64,000 bases of DNA from Chthoniobacteraceae bacterium. Lineage in GTDB: Bacteria > Verrucomicrobiota > Verrucomicrobiia > Chthoniobacterales > Chthoniobacteraceae. The stretch spans positions 1-64,000 of the forward strand of contig CANFTB010000024.1 in assembly GCA_947449735.1 (NCBI GenBank). Direction: 5' to 3'. The notes under the pieces were generated by a model, which saw nothing but the letters and a program-made list of their open reading frames with translations, was not told where the DNA came from and searched no databases. A program made the translations under genes and the position numbers. Every line of letters begins with the position of its first letter. The first letter of the stretch is position 1. Shown piece after piece: positions 63,618 to 64,000 of the stretch.

Positions 63618-63875
63618 ATGAGTGCAGTCATGACGGTTGAACTTCCTGCAGACGTAATGGAATCGGCCCGTATTTCGGCGGAAGAGGTTCGTTTGGAGAT
63701 TGCCGTAGCCTTGTTCCGTGTTGAACGCCTTTCTCTGGGACGGGCGGCTGAGCTTGCTGGATTGTCTGTTCAGACATTTCAAGGGATTTTGTGTTCCCGC
63801 CGGATTGGCGCGCACTACGGGGTTGAAGATGCCCTTGAAGATGCTCGGACGCTTGCCGCACATTCCGCTGCCTAG
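63618..63875 (+). CDS. UPF0175 family antitoxin-like protein
   Basis: 85 residues from ATG 63618 (a GTG at 63600 and ATG at 63630 are alternatives). Begins with a short beta strand (MTVELPADVME) and then a helix-turn-helix-like region RLEIAVALFRVERLSLGRAA, ELAGLSVQTFQGIL, typical of UPF0175 proteins, which act as DNA-binding antitoxins. Stop at 63875 is followed after 3 bp by a PIN-domain gene, the usual toxin partner. Expected to autorepress the pair. Confidence 0.88.
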   Translation: MSAVMTVELPADVMESARISAEEVRLEIAVALFRVERLSLGRAAELAGLSVQTFQGILCSRRIGAHYGVEDALEDARTLAAHSAA

Positions 63876-63878
63876 TCC

Positions 63879-64000
63879 ATGCTCGTCGTGGCTGATTCCT
63901 CGCCGTTGATTGGCCTCTGCCGAATCGGAATGCTTCACCTGCTTCGGGAGACATTCAACCACGTGATAGTTCCCGAAGCTGTTTGGCGTGAACTCACCTC
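63879..64000 (+). CDS. PIN-domain toxin, DUF3368-like, partial
   Basis: Starts at ATG 63879 and runs off the window after 40 codons. The visible N-terminus VVADSSPLIGLCRIGML carries the first metal Asp of PIN ribonucleases, followed by VPEAVWREL. It is presumed to cleave RNA and to be held in check by the UPF0175 antitoxin encoded 3 bp upstream. The rest of the gene and its other acidic residues lie outside the window. Confidence 0.85.
   Translation, partial: MLVVADSSPLIGLCRIGMLHLLRETFNHVIVPEAVWRELT

Overview
The window (about 60% GC, densely coded on both strands) looks like chromosomal DNA of a Verrucomicrobiota bacterium. The support is family content: a pair of Verru_Chthon-cassette pseudopilins, two cytochrome-c/DUF1549/DUF1553 (PSD1) plus DUF1501 gene pairs, a formylglycine sulfatase, a DUF1080 protein, Gfo/Idh/MocA oxidoreductases and many small lipoproteins with Sec or Tat signals. 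There are no rRNA genes, CRISPR arrays or insertion sequences. The lineage is inferred from these families, not from a marker-gene tree.

Layout. 0.2-7.5 kb (minus strand): tRNA-Gly(GCC), accC and accB of acetyl-CoA carboxylase, a sulfatase, pseudopilins C and B, then sufU and sufS. 7.6-10.9 kb: a sigma-like protein with a membrane anchor, a Pro-rich lipoprotein and an outer-membrane-type protein ending in a clear terminator. 11-20 kb: a Ser/Thr kinase with a second, degenerate kinase domain, two small lipoproteins and an S41 protease, facing a minus-strand lipoprotein plus FHA-ABC transporter pair. 20.5-22.6 kb: three small exported proteins and a membrane protein. 22.7-32.3 kb: a serine hydrolase - PSD1 - DUF1501 - S9 peptidase operon, divergent from a Tat-exported NHL-repeat protein. 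32.4-40.2 kb: a ParB-like small protein, a SulP-STAS-cNMP transporter, a DUF1080 protein, ilvB, and a tRNA-guanine transglycosylase fused to an MnmC/MnmD-type methyltransferase.

40.3-50.5 kb is the most striking part. A TPR-CHAT caspase-like protease, a CHASE2 adenylate cyclase, a DUF928 protein and a 1,095-residue two-partner-secretion exoprotein (TpsA) lie in tandem, with the TpsB transporter convergent and overlapping tpsA by 14 bp. It looks like a surface-protein export module joined to protease and cAMP signalling. Similar groupings are familiar from cyanobacteria, but I know of no assigned function.

50.6-61.9 kb: a seven-gene minus-strand operon of about 10.2 kb (xylose-isomerase-like enzyme, class I aldolase, GlcD, GlcF, Gfo/Idh/MocA, PSD1, DUF1501), divergent from an AraC regulator. 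It is probably a sugar-catabolic unit in which aldol cleavage yields a 2-hydroxyacid precursor that GlcDF oxidises. 62-64 kb: an exported Gfo/Idh/MocA protein, a decayed tRNA-Gly copy, and a UPF0175/DUF3368 toxin-antitoxin pair cut by the window edge.

Two copies of a palindromic element of about 150 bp (16.2 and 32.3 kb, opposite orientation) sit directly behind genes.
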